NCBI RefSeq assembly: GCF_017562075.2
Contig: NC_054082.1
Location: 14,453,786 to 14,517,785 of the forward strand
Source: Anopheles merus
Taxonomy: Eukaryota; Arthropoda; Insecta; Diptera; Culicidae
DNA: 64,000 nucleotides
Direction of reading: 5' to 3'
Below are positions 1-15,000 of the stretch, one piece after another. The notes below the pieces were generated by a model. It had not been told where the DNA came from. It saw only the letters and a program-made list of their open reading frames with translations, and ran no database searches. A program made the position numbers and the translations under genes. How positions within the stretch are numbered: position 1 is the stretch's first letter; every line of letters begins with the position of its first letter.

Positions 1-3000
1 TTCAATTGTGATTTAATGTAGTGCCACCGGTTTCATGTGAAAATGGAGAGAAATTGATGCAAAACAGGTTGGATGACATTGATGCTCGCAATAGTTTTCA
101 GCGGTATCCATTGCTTTGTAGTACTATTAAATTACTCCTGTGAATCATTAGTTTGTGGGGAAGGCGATCATGCGTCAATGAAAAACACATTTCGTAATTT
201 GTTCAAGCATTTCAATGAAACATGTTGAACAAACAGCCATGTTATATATTAAATATAAAAAAAAACAATTATTTATAATAATTCCGAATTAAAATGCGTC
301 CAAAACCGTTTCAATAGTTCGACTAACAAACCAACCAGCCTAAGCTTAACTCAACAGCTATGGAGGAAGTTTTTGTGGGGCGATTTTTTTTTTCGTTCAA
401 CACCTCGCTCGCTCGGTAATGGTATGCCATGTTCGGTGGCTGGAGTGCCTGGTGCCCGGAACTCAACATTACAGACCCAGAACCGCTTCAGAGAGGCATA
501 AAAATGAGCACTTCATATTCATTTCATTACACATTCTTTTTTATTACACCCTCACTCTTGCCCTCGATTCTCACCCCGCTGAGCGTGCCGGAAATGAACG
601 CTATAATGGCGTCGAGTATGAGCGAGATAGATATAGTGTGTATGTGTTCGAAGGAAATGTGCCCCATTCCCCTTTCACGCGGGTACCGTAAATGGCCTCC
701 ACTTTGCACTCCGTTACGGGAGGAAGCGCACTGTCTACCTTTGCTAGATCATCCATATTTCTCCCGGTGAGATGGAATATGTTTTTATATAGAAAATAAC
801 AACCACACACACACACATATACGGTATCCACACCTGAGCCGGAAGCAAGCGAAGGCAAAGTGAAGGGATTTATTTATGTGCATCAAAGTGGAGTAAAAAT
901 CTCGGTCCTCCCATGACAGGTCGGGCGAGCGAGCGGGTGAGCGGGCAAAAAATTTGCCTTTACCGACCAACACCCTTTACGCACACGGGGCTAGGTATGT
1001 GTGGAGCACATCTTGCCGGCGAGGGAAATACTTCCTGCACCACTCACCGGTACGATTTATGCTGCAACTTACATAATACATCATCACGATAATTGTGGCT
1101 CGAGTGGCACAGCGGCAGCCGCGGCCCGGCGCGTAACGTCGAGAAGAAACCCAGCGCAAAGTGGGATACTTTTAATGCAAAGAACTGCCGGTGTGTGGAT
1201 CGCGATGCTGCACTGTGGCCCACTATCGTGACGGGATAAAACGGGGTTGAATAATGAATGTAGCCCAGGAGAGTGTATGCGGGATACCGTACCGCGGCGG
1301 TATGATACAGGAGACTCGCTTAAAAATCTCTTCATGCATGCACAAATCCCTGTAAATGAAAAGCCACACGAATGGAATGCCAACATATATTTATGACGCG
1401 CTGCGCCCGATATGCGTTGATGAGTGTGCGAGCGAGTGCACGTATGTTCGTGGATAGCGAACGTGTGTGAAGAGTTTTTAGCACACGTTAAAGAGGCGCA
1501 AGTAATGAAAATATACATTAGCTGGAATTTAATGTTTGCATGGAAAATCCAACGGGTCTTATTGGACGGTTTCCTATCTGACACAGGAAAGTGATCTCCT
1601 CACTTGCACATTATCTCCGATAGCATTGAACCAATTAAAATCTCACCCTCTCATCGGGAAGCTCAGTTTTGGCAAAACTTTTAAATTTTTCCTTGCCATG
1701 CTCAGCTCCACCTTGGCAGCGTGCTGACATTAACAAATTAATCATATCATCGCGCATCGTGCCTGCCGCTGACATCCAATTTCCGGCACGTGTGATACAG
1801 CTTCGGGATCAAACAGATTGATTTCTTTCTATATCTTTCTCTTTTTTTTTGTTTGCTGCTTCCCGTTTAGCTCAACACCAAAGTGCTCACCAACGACTTC
1901 TAAACGGATATTGAACGATTCCCATTTTGCTGATTGCTTTCGCTCGCCCCAAAGTCTGCACGGAGCGGCACGGAGTGTGTGCGTGTGTGTGTCTGCGTCG
2001 ATGTGGTAGAGGAAAAACTGACTGAAAAATCATAAGTCGAACAGTATGTGGGTACGTTGTTTTGCTTTGCCTTTTGTGTAGCGAAGCACAGCGAACCCAG
2101 CACCCAACACACGCTTCACTGCTTGCTTGCTTGCTTGCTTCCCACTCGACAAGGGCTTTGAACGCAATTGTTTTTCTTGCGAGCAAGTTTTGTCCCCCTC
2201 ACCCAGCGCAGCATGCAGCGAAGGGTGGCGGTGGTAGAGTGACACAAAAGGCAACAAAATCAATTGATGTTTTCCAATTTAGTCACTCGAGCAATCGTCC
2301 TCGGGATGCAAAGTTCTGGTGGCGAGAGTTTTGTTCGTGTGTGTGTGTGTATGTGTGAAATATTAGTTTTCCATCAGCTGGCTGTTTGCAGCGCTACAAG
2401 GGAACGCGTTCGATCGATCGATCGAGCGTTGGGTGGGTTTGTTGGGATGAAGTTTTCCTCCGCTTACTTACACCCACCTCACAGTGCCCTGCATAAAGAT
2501 ACGCTTATGCCATCCCGGTCCCAACCCGGTGGGACGCAACTTCCTGACCAACTTTTCGACCCCGTCGCTCCAAATGCCACCCTTCCGTACTGAAGCAAGG
2601 AACTTCATCGCCTCACATGAACCTTTGTGCATTTCTTTCGCCCAACTTACCGTGTTCTGTTTGCTCGGCGGTGCTTGTGCTACAGCGCCGAAGATGCTCC
2701 CGGGGTCGAGCCGTAGCTGTGGCCTTTATTTTTCACCTCTTCCTCCGGCTTTGCTTTTATGATGTTGCTTTTTATACTAGCGAAACTTCATGCAGGGCCA
2801 ATTTCCCCTGGCGGTGCTAAATAAAGGAGAAAAGGTGGGAAGGAAAATTGAAATTATGATAAATTCATTTAAGCGATCTCCATTCTGCTGGCGATGAAAG
2901 TGATGGATGAGGAGCGAGGCGGCCAAATTTATGACTTCCGGATTAAAGATGGCACCCCAGTGCTCCCCTTACTTGGGGAAGCCCCGGCCGAACGCTGTAA

Positions 3001-6000
3001 GGAGTGCCGATCGTTAAAGTGATGGTGTGGGAATTTCAGCACCACACAGACCGCTTCGGCAGACGGCAATAACGTGTGCTCGCCGTGCTCGTCCCCGCGC
3101 GGCAAGTGCTCGGTCGATCAATGGATGGAATTAAATTTAATCAGCAGTCACGCCAATTCACTCTCCGAATTGGCGCCCCGTGTGAGTGCTGATGGTGTTA
3201 TGCTTTAGCTGCGCTGCCTCCGCCATTTTACCTTTCGGTGTTTTTTCATGAGCAACGATTGAAATCGTGATAGCACCCTTCAGAGAAGTGCGAAAGTGTA
3301 ACGGGAAACAAATGTTTCCAACGACATGGAGCGCCACAAATCGACAAACGCGCTGCATGATGGATCTCAAATAAGCGCCCGGCGCGAAAGATGGATCAAT
3401 ACACTAAGGGGTAGGGCTGAGCTGATGCCTGTTCTGCACCCCAGCAACACTCCAGCAAGGCACCCACTTTTATGTGTTCTTCCATTGACGCTTTTGGCTT
3501 TTGCACCCATACATGGTTCACGCTGCAGGCGCCCTTGCTATCGCGTCGAATCCTATGATCCACTGCTTCCTCATTTTTTAGCCCCATTCGCACCCTCCCT
3601 GTATGCGATTATGAGAGAGAAAATGGGCATGATTTTTTTGCAGCTGCAATGTCCGTACAGCATACGCCCAAACACCAGAATCCAATAAACGGATTGCTTT
3701 CATGCCGAAAAGTTTCCGAATTTATCAGCCCTCGCCGAGCGAATGCCCGAAATGTCTGTGCACGAAGAGGATTTTGTTTATTTGCATTTTAATCTAGGAA
3801 AAGTTCAAACCCTTACACGCATGATGATGATTAAAAATCGAAAACGGGTGAATGTGGGGTCAACATTTTTGGGGCTTTAAAATTGAATTCAATTAAAATT
3901 GTTTCGTTGTTTTTCCTGGTTGTATATCGAGTTCCTTCATCGCAAAAAAAATGGTCCAAAATTCGCTTTTGCATGCGCATGAAGGGATGTGCTTTTTTAT
4001 AAACACGGTTTGGTGCTCACTCACAAACAGGCGCCCAACTCGCACTCTGTCAATATTAAAATAGCTGTTTTTACTCGTTACAATCATGTCGGGCTAAGCA
4101 AAAAGCATAATCGACCGTAAAATATGTTTTGAAGCAACACAGCGACGGATTGAAAAACCGGATTGCACCATTCCGGCCACGCCACTCACACACACACACA
4201 CTCTCCCGCACGTGTGAATTGTTTGCCCGCTCGTGATCGGCACTTATTCGACACCAGCGTTTTGCTTTTCCCCCTCTTTTTTTCGGGTGGGGGCCTTTTC
4301 AAAAGCTCCATTCAACCGCTGCTTGTGCTCTCATATCTGCTACTGCCAACTGCTTTTGCATAAGACTGCTTTGTGTCGGTGCCGGTTACTCCCTTTGCAA
4401 CAGTGTAGAACGGGAAACGACGTTGCAACTTGCAGGCACCAAATCAAACAGAACGAAAAATAACATACTACTCTATCATACACACACACACACACACAGA
4501 CACATACCGTGAGCGACACACGACGTGAATGAAATACGTTCGCAGCCGTACCGAAAGCTTCCAGGAGGCAGTGTGTGCGGATGGCTTGCCCGTAAAAGCA
4601 TCTGCCTTGCGTTCGGGAGCCAGCGCAGGCTGGCCTATTTTTCACGCGCAAATGCTCGTAAAATTGGCTGCCGATTGGAAATCGGTGAAGTAAATCTGGC
4701 CATATTCTTCAGTCCCGTTGGACGCGAAACGGAGGAAAACGAACGCTCGCGCCCGCCATTCGAGTGATCCGATGTTTCCGATAAGGACCGAGCAGGTTTG
4801 CCATCGACCAACAATAAACCGATCAGTAGTATGATCCATCTTGTGAAGTGCCCTGGCAGAAGAAAAGCACACTTTTTTCCAATTGATGTCAAGGATGTGG
4901 GTAGACCAAATAGAGGGCGACAAAAAGAAAAAAAAACCCGAACGAAACTATTTCGTCTTTTTGCCTCCAAAAGGATTTGCGCAGACGGAAAAGGCAAACA
5001 GAGCAATCCCATAATCCGTGCACCTACGGTAAAGAAGCATCGTCATTTCGGGTGCTGCTCCCTGCCCAACACGGTACAGATAGTGGTGTAGTTGCCGCTG
5101 GAAGTAGTTATTATTGATTGCGGAAAAGTTATTGCCACGCCGGTTAAACGACTGTGCGACGAGAGTGACGCGTTCGGTCCGTTCTTTTGTATCCGCCCCG
5201 CGGGGGCATCGATTGGCATCGTTTGCTTTGCCGACGCAACTTTTGCTGCTGGCGGTTGGCCTGTCGGTTTCACCGCTGCTGCTGGCGGGAGCACTTTTAT
5301 CACACATCGCGGTAAAGCCTACCCCACCGATCCGGGGTTCGATCGATCGTATAAAGCTCGTAAATAAATATCGTCAATAGAGCGCTCGTCGTCAACATCG
5401 AGGTACGAGCAAGGGGAGTGTAGTGAGTGTTGTCGCGGTTTCGTTTTTATTCTTCTTGTTTTGGTCGCTGTTGTTGGTGTGGTTCTTGCCCGAGTCAAAC
5501 GTTCGATGGAGTCGATGCGCACCAGGAGCCCCCGGAAGGTGATGGGAAAATCGATGTATCAAATCATCATCGTTGCCTTTCCCTTATCGCAAGCGCAAAA
5601 CGCTTCGAGCAGCCGCCAGATGGAACGCGACCAAGATCAATCAATCGATAGCGCTTGGTTGTTTTTTTTTTTAGCCTTCCCCCATTCTGGAAAGTTCTAT
5701 TTCGGGCATTATAAAAAAAACTCAAGCTCACACACACACCTACAGCCATAAAACGTACAATGACTTCAAGCTGTTGGCGAAATGTGTTTCCCCGCTTTGG
5801 CAGCAGCTAGGCAACTTCTAGGTTCCGAAAGGCTGTCTTTCTGTTGCCTACCTCGACATTACCGCCATTAATCGAGTCGCAGAGAAAGGCAAAAGAGTAG
5901 CCACAGTCCCAAACACCCCACTCAAGCAACGTTGCCAGCGAAGCGGAAAAGCGAAAAACTCCACTTTATTTCACCCCGGTACCATGTCACACACCCACAC

Positions 6001-9000
6001 ACACACACACACCAGGTGATAAATGGGAAGGAATTAAAGGCTCGGCCCGGTATCACGGGGAGGGCCCTAAAGTCACAGGTGTCGGACGTCCCGCCGGTTG
6101 GGCGGGCGAAAGTTTGCGCACTTGACGTTTTACTTTTTGATGGGATGTTTGGTTCGCGGGCTTGCGTCACCACCCTGACCGGATATTCAAAAGTGGCCAC
6201 AGCCGACCATGGTTTCAGCGCCGGCATTAACAGGTTTTACGGCCGAGGCGGACCCCCAGGACGGCGTGGTAGCCAACACCTGCATGTGTTTGTGTGGCTG
6301 TGTGTTGCTGAAACGGGAAAGGGCTCCAGCTGGGTTACAACTTGCTGGCAATGACAGCCTATTTTAAAACGCCAACGTTTTAAACGGAAGCAAACGATGA
6401 GGCTTACGGTCCGTCTCCGTGCGAGAAGCTACGATCGTGGGATTTTTCTCTTAAAAGTGGATTGAACGGAAAGCGTAGTTTGTCACTTTGATCCCGCTGA
6501 TTAATGTGATTGGATTGGATAAGGCTCGTGAAAGAGGTTCAAAGAAGGATTCATTCTATAATTTGCTTATTTATCTATTTTCTTGTGCTTCAGAAAAGCT
6601 GCTTTTGCAATCGTAATGTTAATCAATGGATTTTGTGACGCCAATTGCATAACTTTAGGCGTTTGACAATAGACGTCAGTATGCGAATTTTCTATCGGTT
6701 GATTATATTGTTGTTATTGCTACAAGAACAATCATCAAGAATTATAGTTGATAGTTGACACAAAAACTGTTCCTAGTCTAGGAAAAAGTGGAATGTCATT
6801 AAAATCAGATCAGATGTACAGTACAATTATGCATTTAATGTAAAATGTCTTTAAAAAAGTTTTTATAAACACAATTCATAAACTTAACTAAACGAAGCGG
6901 AACTTAGTTTTTGCTTCATAATGAATTGCTTTAAAATGCTTGCGATTTGGTACTACCCGGATCGTTCTTTCGCAATAAAAATAACCAAATTGACATGATG
7001 CAGCTCGGGCGTATGCTCGGGCTGGAAGTAATTAAATTTACGGTGCAGCGGTGCATAAAGATACTCCAGCTAAAGATCTCTTTAAGCATGATGATTATAA
7101 TTGTTATTACGCAGCTCACTTTTTTGCCCCTTTCTCGCGAGAGATGGAACCCTCCCTACAGGCGGTGGATTATTCTTCTACACGAATCGCTTGCTTTTTT
7201 GTTCTGATTTCACCCTTCACTTGCTACGGACATATTTTCTCGCTCGTGCTTTTGTTCTAGGCACGGTGGGGGCAAATTCATAACTACAAAAAGAAGGAAA
7301 AAATCGCTCCCTCGAGAACTAAAGGTCTGTTTTTCTCGTGGCATTTTTTTTGTTTTTTTTTGTATAACGACCATCACAGTAGAGACTGCGTTAAAATTTA
7401 AGATCCGATTTTAGCTACCTTTCACCGGTGCTATTCTCGTGCTTGGTTTGCCGCTAACTGTAATGAACGAAAAGAACAGGCTCTGCGAACGGTTCGCACT
7501 TCTTTTATGACGTACCGCGTTGGGCTGGGCAGGGCGGCGGTGCCGTGTCGCGGCTTACCCATAGAAATAGCATCATCCCGCGCCAGAGCAGAAATCCGGC
7601 CAGCTCAACGGATTTGTATGCATGAGCGGTTGAGATCACCTAGCGAAGGATAATTTATGATCCACGGCGCTGCTCCTTCCTCCACACGCGTGGCTGGCGC
7701 ACGGTCAGCAGTGAATTGAGATGGAAAAGCAATGCCGCAGGGCACTTGCAGCAAGAAGAGCAGGAAAAAAACCTTCAGCAAAACATTGTTTGTGTGATTC
7801 GTTGGAAGCGAGGGACAACGACAGCAGCATCAGCAGCAGCAACAACAAAAATCCATATGCCTCAAAGCGCGAACAAACAAACGCGTGGCACGCGTGTGAT
7901 CCCACATCTCAACAGCTACACTCCCTCCGGTTACGATGTCAGTAAGGATGTGATAAATGACGGAAGCTTTGTTTACATCTGATCCTAAGCCGCGCGAATT
8001 GTCTCCATGCCGTGCTATCGCGAGGCGACCGTTTGAATGCGGACCTATCCCCGCTTCCGTCACAAAAGAAGACGTTTCTCCTTATCGCTCGATAAGGCTT
8101 TTATTTGAAGTCGGCGACCTGAAGGGGGAAGAAGGGATGGTACATATCCGGGGAAGTGAGCTCGTGAGCGACACTTGAACTCGGCAGGGCTTTTTGTGAG
8201 TGAGTGTATGCGCGCAAATATATTGTTCCACTCTAACAAAGGGTCTCACGTCATATTAAAGGCTTGCCGGAAGAATGGGTGTTTGTCGGGCAGTGTGGCG
8301 GACGAACGAAGGAGACGTTGCTTTTGATGCAATCGCGCTCCGTATGAAGTGCTTTACGGCGCTGTACTAGGTTATTCCTGGTAAAAATTTAGTAAATAAT
8401 GAGTAGAGCCAGAAGAAGGAACTACCAGCAACGAACCCAGAATGAGTTGAACCTTTGGATTGTCCAAGCGTTTGAGTTTGTGATGTTAAAAGCTCATTAA
8501 AATGACTACAAATCTTTAGTAATAAAATTAGTAGCAATGCAAAACCTTTAAAAATATACAAAAAAGGTTCATTCAGCGCTTTTCATCAAAAATATGTTAG
8601 AGCCCATCAGCTTCAAATACAAAGAAGCACTTAAGCTAATGGTAACAGTTAGCTTAAAAGAAGTTTTGATATAATTTCGACAATTATTCTTTGAATTCCC
8701 TGTTGGTGCAGCATCCACATCATTCAAAATCTCTTAACCTTAGCGAAAACGGCATCGTCTTCTGACCTTCAAAACTAATGGTTATTACAGTTATCATCAG
8801 CCTACATTGCTCCAGCTCTTCCGTTGCTAGCAGAGGCCAAACAAACTATCTCGCTTTAAACAAAACAAAAGCAAAACAGAACAAAAAACATCAAATCTTC
8901 ACCATTGCCAACACACGAAAAACACGACTGAAGCTAAGCACGGTATATAAAATCACCACCAACATTAGCAAACAACCTGAGAACTGTGCTTGGCAGCCGG

Positions 9001-12000
9001 GATTGAGTCGACAAACGAAAACGTCCGCAGTTGGAATCACAATTTCGATCCGTGGGAGAAGCGAAAGGAAAAAAACGCACACACACAGCTGAAGTCCTAC
9101 CCGCCGGCAGTGGTGTACATTCCGGCTGCTTGCAGAAATTATTCCAACTTCAATGTTACCGGAGCGAAACTCCATTGCGAAACGAAAGCAAAATGACCTA
9201 ATTTTCAAAACCCAGCTTTCGCGTGTGGCTGCTTCCACCGTGCCACCCCAGCGGCACGGTATGGTGGCAACGGGCTGGCAAGGGAACCACCGTCATGCCA
9301 ATTCCTGAGGTGGTCATTTTTCGGTCCTCTACCACCGACTGGCTGGATGTCCTTTTTGTGGGAATGGTTGTGGGGAATTTCAACATGAAGAAAACGGACA
9401 AGCAGCAGCGGCGACGGCAAAAATTTGTTCGTCCTTCGCTCGCGGGACAAAAACAGTGGGAAAAGAAAATCCCTACCAATGCATTTGCACGGGTGCCACG
9501 CACCGGTGGACACGGCGATGTGCACATACTCACTCACACATACACGTGCGATCCCAGCGAGAGTCAGTTTAATGCGCCTGTCTCCAATTTTATGGTACTC
9601 ATTGGGAGGACTTTTTTTGTAGTTCTCAGCCTGGTCCTCGGCACACTAACTTTTCTGGTTCAAGTCGCTGTGTGGTTTTTTTGTGCAGCATTCCAAGAAG
9701 AAGAAAAAAAGACGAGATCTTCGAGAGCCTGCAAGATCGCAACATTCGGAATTCAGTCTTGTCCCTTCTTGTCCGGGTGCTCTCAAGACAGATCGTCAAC
9801 ACAGTTAAAGATGTCAGGGAAGATGAAACAACCACACAAAAAATACAGCACAAGAAACGGTTTGGCTTGGCAGGAACAAATCTATTCCCGCATGCTCTTG
9901 CATCGGCAGTGCCAAACAATGCGACCAACTGGTGTAAGGCGGTTTACCGGTTTACCGAACGACACTTGAATATTGTATGAGCTTTTTGTGTGCAGTTTTG
10001 GTTCACTGTGCGCCCGGAACACTGCAGCCCTCCGACCGTGTGCAGCAGGCGAAGCATCCCAATTGTGATAATGCAGTGATTTTATGACGTCGCCCGGGCA
10101 GCATCATGTCAGCAGCACCGGGAGAGACATTTCAGCTACCAATTTTTTTTACCTATTGCTCCATTTTCTTTGTTTTTTGAATGGTTTCAATTTTTTTCTT
10201 CTCGAGCTGCTCCTCTTTCTTAAATGCTCATTCCGCTGGATTACATTAGAATCTAATTTACTGGCAGCTCTTTGCTCGTGCAAAAATAAAAACGAGACGA
10301 AACAGGTTGTTGACACTGGTTCGCTGTTGGTCCGTTTCTGCTCAACCACAATCCTTCCAGACGTTGTACAACACGCTAAATCCCGCCGCTAATTCCCCTG
10401 GCGCTAATTATGTGTGGCCATAATGGTGCCCGTTCGCACCAAGCTGACTCAGCATCTTTCAGCGCTCACTTTTGCTCCTACCCTTCATAGCACATGCCCA
10501 AGAATCGGTTCAGTTCACCTGAAATTTTGCAACTCATTAAAAACGGGCTCCACCCTTTTCGCGTACGGAGGCTTTCGCCGGGGACAGCTTAAAGTGGTAC
10601 AACAATCTGGTACCATCGTTTTGGTGGGCTAAATGAAGCAATACAAACGACCTGATTTACGTTGGTACGAGAAAACAAAGACAAAGGGAAGCGCATTGTT
10701 TCGATTAGCAGCCAACACAACAACGACAACCCATAATGGCATTCCCAAGGACGTCCGCGCGACCGGAGCAGACGCAAACGAAAACAGCTAAATCGGACAC
10801 TACCCCAGGCGCTACAACAGCTAGATGCGCATTTGTTTCCTTCTTCAACGGGGGACAAATACTTCCCAGGAATTGTCCACAGCTCCAGGGAGGCAAGCAC
10901 GGTTTTTTTTGTCGCCGCTTTTGCCATTTCGTGCGGAATAATCCTCGAACCAGCGTCGTTGCGCCGTCTTGCGCAAATGGGCATCGTTGTCGATAGTGTC
11001 TGTGTTACAGCAGCCGTGAGCAGTTGCGTAAAGCGGCAAAGTTTTGCCCGTCTTAAGTTGTGCATAAATCTGTTCCAACTGCTCAGCTGCTTCGGTCTGT
11101 GCGCTTTCCAACCATCGTGTTCGTGCCTCGCTGCCAAGAGAGCGAACCGGACCAGGTCGGATTATGCTTCATTTTGTTGATATTCATTTGCGTTTTCCCT
11201 CTACTACCTACCGTGGCAGTCGACTGTATGCGTTTTCCGCACCAAAACCTTGTGTGCTTTGTGTGTTTTTTTTTTTTGCACGGTTGGTTCCTTTTTGTTT
11301 TTTGTTTTTGCTACATCTTCCACCGGGCAACTGTGTGGCGCATAAATTTTGAAATCTTTGCCAACAACAGTGTGCCAACTCGCTGGTTTTTTTACTTTCC
11401 TTTTTTGTTTTCTGCTTCGATTATGGCCACTGGCAACAGGCTACAAAAATATCGCTCACACATACATACATCAACATATAGTTACAAAAAGCTTTTCCCG
11501 TTTTCCTGCGAACATCCGTGGGAATGGTGTTTCGTCTCGTTTTCCATTTATTGTGCTTTATAAATTAAGCATTTTTTCGGGCTAGGCAAACGCCGTTCTT
11601 ACACTAGTTTAATAGAGTCACAGCTTTTCTAACTCCTCTAGTCATCCTCGGAGCAATTTGTAGTCAACATGATTTGGCTCGCTTATTTGAACCCCTCTTT
11701 CCTAATTGATTATTACATTGCAATATCTCGAATGCACCACAGCACCAGATAATTAATCCATGAGAGTTAAATTGTAACAATAGATTAAACGAACCATTAT
11801 CAACTCACTTATCATCTCAATTCCGATGAAAAGTCATGCTTGCCCACATCGCTCCTATTAGGCACGATATAATAATGTAACGTGCGCTATGTTAACAGCA
11901 AACGTTAACAATTTACTTTGTTCACCGAGCCATCCGTATTGACTTTAGCGCATAATTGCTGCAGCTATCGACTCCAATCCAAGCAGAAACCCGTCCCGTG

Positions 12001-12060
12001 CGTTCAAAGGCTATAGACTATGGTTTGCCGTAGCTGCTCCTTCCTCCGCTCAGCTCTAGA
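1..12060. other. Non-coding DNA, no gene recognised
   Basis: CA/GT tracts, poly-T and poly-A runs and GATC-rich stretches (GATCGATCGATCG near 2411) dominate. AT-rich islands lie at 6480-7110, 8370-8770 and 11560-11960. The longest open frame (9223-9969) has repeat-derived composition and no domain. I see no tRNA, rRNA, splice-supported exon or mobile-element coding sequence. Confidence 0.55.
6644..6661 (+). other. Dispersed 18-bp motif, copy 1
   Basis: ATTGCATAACTTTAGGCG. One mismatch to the consensus ATTGCATACNTTTAGGCG, within an AT-rich island. Confidence 0.6.
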
Positions 12061-15000
12061 AAATCCATTCGAGCGCATCTAAATTCATTGCATTTAAATA
12101 AACAGCATTCACAGCAGCAGCAGCAGCAGCAACCGTCAGCAAATATTCATTGTTATTTCGTTTCGATAGCGACCGTTTGTTCGATTGGAAAATCACTGCA
12201 TGGCAATATATATCCAACGCTCCTCCCCACCACGCCCCAGGGCTCGCACCGACGCACCAAAGATGAGCCGGAAAGCTTCTAGAAAGGAACTAATTTTCAT
12301 CGAGTACCATGAGGCCCGTCGCCATCGTCATCGTCGTCGTAACGGCGTCGTTCGATGATGCTGTGGATTATGATGATCCTACGCCGCACCACCGGGGCCG
12401 AGGATAAACTTTTGCGTTTTGCTAAGCAGCGTGCGTTGGCAGCAGTGGCAGCGGCCACTAGCCGCCCTGCCTCGCATCCCCGCTACGATGGAAATTGATT
12501 TCGAGTAATTTTCTATTCCCATTCATTGGATAAAAACGGGATTGTTCGGCACGATTCTTCCGCTGCGTCGTACCACGGTAAAGCTGGCAAACTGCTGGGT
12601 TCGGTTTCTGTGCGGAGCCACTTGGGCGGATGTCTGTAAGATCTTAACGCCCGGGGGGGAGTTGAGAGCTTTGCCTCACTCACAGACACAAACACACACA
12701 CACACACACGCACGCCCAGCTTCAATAGCTCCCGGGTACGAATGAATACCGAATGAGCGTCTCGTACATACGTTCGCATCTTATTGCTTCCGATTGCTCC
12801 CCCGAAACGGCAACCGAACTTCATCCCCGCAGCCCACTGTTGCCCGGCCTTTTCGCTCACCGGAAGCTCGAAATTCCACGTGCTTCCGTTTTATTTTTAT
12901 TACATTTGAGAGTGGCATTTTTCCTTCCCCTGTGTGTCTGTTGAAGCTCCTTTTTTGTGGCATTCCGTATGAGAGAGATAGAGTGCTGGCGGCCAATCGA
13001 CATCATGCACACAACGTTTTGGGGTGGGGTTGGGTTGCAACTAAGTTCGACAGCAAAAAAAGTCCTACTCCTGGTGGAAAAATAAAACAGGTGAAAATAA
13101 ACACGCTCCCTTACCCGCCCCTTTGCTCCAACGGCAACGGCGCTCGATTATATGTTTTCGTTTCGAAATTCGTACCGGCTTGCAGGTGGAGCATACCACA
13201 CTCGAAACCCGGTCGGCACGGAAGGAGGGCAAATATTTATGTAGCTGAGGTGTGCATTGGGTTAACCCGACCGCACATGAGCGAAAGGGGGGAAAACCTT
13301 CCTCCGAAAACCCGGCCCAAAACCAGTGTTAGTATGACAGCGCGACAGCGGACACAACTAAGCAACAGCACAGCTTTGCTTCATAGATAGTTGGAAAACT
13401 AGTTGAAATAGAAGGAAAAGGGAAGGTTCAACACACACACGCAACAACAAACCCCCCCAAATAAAAAAGTTCCAACAACACAACCCACCTAAACCGCAAC
13501 ATGGACTGTCAACCACGGAACCGGGGCCACTGGTCAACCGTGAACCGCATGCCTCTTGCCTTTCCCCCAGCGCACTCTCCGCCCGACACACGGTACGATA
13601 AAATTGGACCGAAAAAGAGCGCACCCCGAAAAGGTGCTTTGTATTTTCCACCCAGGTCCGGTCCGGGTCATCTCCCCGGACAGTGTCGACCTTCGAAACC
13701 CAAACACACCGAGGCAACGGTGGCAGTGAAATCGGTGTGTTTACGATGTTCAATTTCTTCCCGTTGGCCGGCGGCCACTTTTCATACGGAGGAAGGTATG
13801 CAACTGATAAGCGTCCGCTATTGTTTCCTCTCCTGCCAGGCCAAGCCAAGGTTAGTCGCAGGAACGATCGTTTGGGGAATTTATGCGCTCCCGTTTTTCT
13901 CTATGGTTGGGGGAACTCCTGCTGCTCCTGCGATCACAAAGACCCGAACACAATGGCTTCGAACAAGGCCGGGCCCGAGGGAAAACTCGCCCGAGGTCCG
14001 GTTCTCAAAATTGGACCCATCAAAGACGTTGACAGGAAATTAGCGGGAGCCGGAAATTGCTCTGCCTTGGGCTGAAGTGCTCATTTTGATGGAGGAAGTT
14101 AGTGGAAGGGAGAAAGATACAGTATGTGTGTGTGTGTGGCGGGGGGGGGGAGTTTGTGTTGATGCAGCTGCCTGCGGCCAGTCACAGCCGGTAGACAGTA
14201 AACATGGGCTGGTTTAATTGATCCCGAACCGGCGCAGTTCGAGCGGTGACGACTGGCTGTGACACTAAACCTGAGCGATCAAAGTCCGGGTTGTGTTGCT
14301 GGACGAAAGCACCTTCGCAAGGGGTGTAATGGACGGTGGGAGCTGCTGCCATCAATCAATCAGCACAAAACGGTGGCTGCAAATACGAGAAGGTAATAAA
14401 TCGACACGTCGTCCAGTGCTGGCTATCAATCAATGCAAAAGTATCCCGCCTGCACCTAGATCCCGGGAGTGAACCTGTTGGGTCGAAACTCCCGCCGCCA
14501 TGCTCTTTCTATTTGCTAATACGATTTCCAGCCACGCTTTCGGCGCAACGCTTGTGGACGGAGCGAAAGCTGCACGGGTTGAGGGTGTTTGTTTTCTCTC
14601 TTTTCTTTTCGTTTTGTTCTACCACTTGGGTTGGGGCATCCACGGAACCGCTTTTTAGTTTCCGTGGCACCCCAAACGTCGGTTTGTTAGCATTCTCCAC
14701 CCTCTCCATCCGCAACGGGTACGGGTCAAAGTTCCGGGCTGTAAGATTAATTGAGTGTAAAGTGAAACTTGCCCCGGCTGGCTCATGATGACATGGCTGA
14801 ACCACGCTTTCCCCCCCCCTCACTCCGAGTCTCGCTCTCCTTTCTCATCCTTCACACACAAGATCGATCGAGCGGTGAGCGCGTGCCCGCTCGCCTTCCA
14901 ACCGAGACGGAAGGCTTTTGGTGCGCCATCTTAATATCCTAATTGAACCCCCGGCCCCAACCCTTTGCGTTTGGCTTGAATTGGCTTGCTCGAGCGACGG

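Noticed and set aside
5349..5355. TATAAAG preceded by GATCGATCG, considered as a promoter (a similar one at about 17566)
   Set aside because: No downstream start, splice donor or coding frame could be linked to either site.
9223..9969. 248-codon plus-strand open frame
   Set aside because: Composition is driven by poly-A and CA-rich sequence, there is no domain or splice support, and overlapping frames are also open. The length is notable but the product is not protein-like.
13501..14075. 180-codon plus-strand frame with overlapping frames
   Set aside because: Open in multiple phases, no recognisable motif, no splice or promoter evidence.
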